Source of the DNA: UMGS1279 sp045577495
Lineage (GTDB): Bacteria; Bacillota; Clostridia; Oscillospirales; Acutalibacteraceae
Length of the DNA stretch: 15,781 bases
Assembly (NCBI GenBank): GCA_045577495.1
Contig: JAZNIK010000060.1
Location: forward strand, 1 to 15,781
Direction of reading: 5' to 3'
The notes under the pieces are model-generated. The model made no database searches and had not been told where the DNA came from. It saw nothing but the letters and a program-made list of their open reading frames with translations. The translations under genes were made by a program, and so were the position numbers. Positions within the stretch are counted from its first letter, which is position 1. Each line of letters opens with the position of its first letter. Positions 14,516 through 15,781 of the stretch are shown piece after piece.

Positions 14516-15322
14516 GTGAGCGTTAGCAGGGAACAAGCAGAATATGAAGCGCGTAAAGAAACTATAAAAAACCGTAGATTAGAGCAAAAACGCAAGGAGC
14601 GTAAAGCAATGCTAAAGCGCGTTTTTGTTTTGTTTTTGATAGCGGTAGTTTTAACGGTTTCTGTTTTAAGTGTAACCGTCTTTTTTCCTGTTAAGGCTAT
14701 TGTGGTAGAGGGCAAAACAAAATACACAACAAAAGAAATAATTGCTGCTTCGGGAATAAAAACGGGTCAAAATTTGTGGCTTTGCGGTGGCTCGGCAAAT
14801 GAAAGTATCACAAAAAAATTGCCCTATATTTCAAGTGTTGAGATAAAAAGAGATTTTCCCTCAAGGATTGTGTTGGTTGTCAAATCGGGCGAGGCTTCGA
14901 TTTGTTATAAAACGGGTGATGACTTTTTAGTTTGTGATGATAATAACAAGTTGTTACAGATTTCAAAAAATAAACCCGATAATATTTTGCAAGTAATTGG
15001 TTCAGGCGCCAAAAAGACCTCGGTTGGAGAAGTGTTGGTGTTTGAAAAGGAAGAAAAAAATGAACTTATAGAAAAAATCAAAACGGTATCTAAAAGCAAG
15101 AAATTGAATTTGAGTATGATAGATGTTAGTGATGGTTTGGATATATTTTTAAATGTTGATAATGGCAGAATAAGTGTTGAGTTTGGCTCGTCGGGAAATA
15201 TTGAGTGTAAAATATCTCATTTGGCAGAAATGTTGCTTAAAATTGATAAAAATAACAAGGGAACAATAGATTTATCCTATTGGACAGTCGAAAATCCAAA
15301 AGGAATATTCACACAGAAGTAA
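14516..15322 (+). CDS. ftsQ: FtsQ/DivIB-type cell division protein
   Basis: This 268-residue bitopic protein, called DivIB in Bacillus, forms a complex with FtsL and DivIC at the septum. A basic, charged cytoplasmic segment (1-33, KNRRLEQKRKERK) precedes one membrane helix (about 34-56). A POTRA domain (about 57-125) begins VKAIVVEGKTKYTTKEI and ends in RDFPSRIVLVVKS, both typical of the family. A less conserved beta domain follows. Its length is close to B. subtilis DivIB (about 263). The start is GTG 14516, only 2 nt after the murA stop, so translation is probably coupled. ftsA, which often follows ftsQ, is absent; the next gene is ftsZ under its own promoter. Confidence 0.93.
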   Translation: MSVSREQAEYEARKETIKNRRLEQKRKERKAMLKRVFVLFLIAVVLTVSVLSVTVFFPVKAIVVEGKTKYTTKEIIAASGIKTGQNLWLCGGSANESITKKLPYISSVEIKRDFPSRIVLVVKSGEASICYKTGDDFLVCDDNNKLLQISKNKPDNILQVIGSGAKKTSVGEVLVFEKEEKNELIEKIKTVSKSKKLNLSMIDVSDGLDIFLNVDNGRISVEFGSSGNIECKISHLAEMLLKIDKNNKGTIDLSYWTVENPKGIFTQK

Positions 15323-15369
15323 AAAGCTTAAAAAAACTGCATTTTTTTAAAAAAAATCGAATAAAAGTG

Positions 15370-15398
15370 TTGAAATTTTTTAAAAAGCGTGTTATTAT
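15370..15398 (+). promoter_or_regulatory. Predicted ftsZ promoter with extended -10
   Basis: TTGAAA (15370-15375), a 17-nt spacer and TATTAT (15393-15398) with TG at 15390-15391 make a strong extended -10 promoter; transcription should start near 15405. An A8 run (15349-15356) sits where a distal UP element would lie, about 50-56 nt upstream of the start. ftsZ can thus be expressed apart from the long dcw transcript. Confidence 0.75.
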
Positions 15399-15458
15399 GG
15401 TAAATGTGTAGTTATGTTATCTATTTTTGTTAAAGATAAATTGGAAGGATGATAAAAA

Positions 15459-15781
15459 GTGGCATTTGACGTATCAAATGAATTAGTTGAGGATGTTGTT
15501 CAGATTAAGGTTATCGGCGTAGGTGGCGGTGGCGGAAACGCTATCAACCGAATGGTTGAAGCCGGTGTAAAGGGTGTTGAGTTTATTGCAATCAACACAG
15601 ACCGCGCTGCACTTTATCTCTCTAAGGCAGACCAAAAAATCCAAATCGGTGAGCGCGCAACTAAGGGTCAGGGTGCAGGCGCAGACCCCGAGCGTGGTCG
15701 TGCAGCAGCAGAGGAATCTCGCGATGAGATTACTGCCGCTATCCGTGAGGCAGATATGGTATTTATTACCGCAGGTATGGG
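15459..15781 (+). CDS. ftsZ: Cell division GTPase FtsZ (5' part, cut by the window end)
   Basis: The first 107 codons and two bases of ftsZ are present. FtsZ is the tubulin-like GTPase that assembles the cytokinetic ring in the cytoplasm. The start is GTG 15459, with AAGGA (15445-15449) 9 nt upstream. VIGVGGGGGNAINRM (18-32) is the first nucleotide-binding loop, FIAINTD (42-48) the second, and GQGAGADPERGRAAAEES (70-87) follows. The sequence ends at FITAGM plus GG, just before the expected GGGTGTG tubulin signature. Codon use leans to C-ending and CGC/CGT codons (six of ten Ile codons are ATC), unlike the ATT/ATA-rich genes upstream, which fits high expression rather than transfer. Confidence 0.97.
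   Translation, partial: MAFDVSNELVEDVVQIKVIGVGGGGGNAINRMVEAGVKGVEFIAINTDRAALYLSKADQKIQIGERATKGQGAGADPERGRAAAEESRDEITAAIREADMVFITAGM

Noticed and set aside
15328..15350. Perfect inverted repeat TTAAAAAAA / TTTTTTTAA after ftsQ as a terminator
   Set aside because: The stem is only A-T pairs and is followed by A's, not T's, so it is a poor terminator for the + strand. It more likely reflects A/T tracts upstream of the ftsZ promoter.
1..15781. A previously undescribed defence, mobile or biosynthetic system
   Set aside because: All large genes belong to well-known families (two-component system, HtrA, dcw cluster); no unknown gene of any size remains in the gaps.

Overview
The window is an AT-rich piece of a Firmicutes chromosome, most likely a Clostridia member (Oscillospiraceae/Ruminococcaceae-like). 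The evidence is the gene set, the strong G-rich Shine-Dalgarno sites, the mix of ATG and GTG starts, a MurE with the meso-diaminopimelate motif DNPR, a SpoVD-type penicillin-binding protein with PASTA domains, and a DivIB-type FtsQ. Everything real is on the + strand. No RNA genes, mobile elements or CRISPR arrays were seen, and nothing suggests recent transfer.

Region 1 (about 60-3930) is an envelope-stress style operon. An extended -10 promoter leads into an OmpR-family response regulator, a membrane histidine kinase with a small cysteine-bearing extracytoplasmic sensor, and a membrane-anchored HtrA serine protease with one PDZ domain. The two gaps between these genes are 13 nt each. A good intrinsic terminator follows. 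The layout recalls CssRS control of HtrA-type proteases in Bacillus, but the stimulus cannot be read from the sequence.

Region 2 (about 3935-15322) is a division and cell wall (dcw) cluster in the order mraZ, rsmH, ftsL, spoVD/ftsI, murE, mraY, ftsW, murG, murA, ftsQ/divIB. It makes the late cytoplasmic and lipid-linked peptidoglycan precursors (MurA, MurE, MraY, MurG) and the septal synthase parts (FtsL, FtsQ, FtsW, class B PBP). murF and murD are missing from their usual slots, and murB, murC and ftsA are also absent here. The mraZ leader is the richest regulatory stretch: four A7 tracts at exact 10-bp spacing, a sigma-A type promoter, then two tandem pairs of 10-bp boxes that fit a MraZ operator. 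A terminator-like hairpin lies between ftsL and the PBP gene, and a second hairpin just before murA includes its ribosome binding site.

Region 3 (15323-15781) is a separate strong-looking promoter with an extended -10 element and the first 107 codons of ftsZ, cut by the window edge.

I found no wholly new system. The items most worth a second look are the mraZ leader architecture, the two internal hairpins, the missing murF and murD, and the cysteine motif in the kinase sensor.
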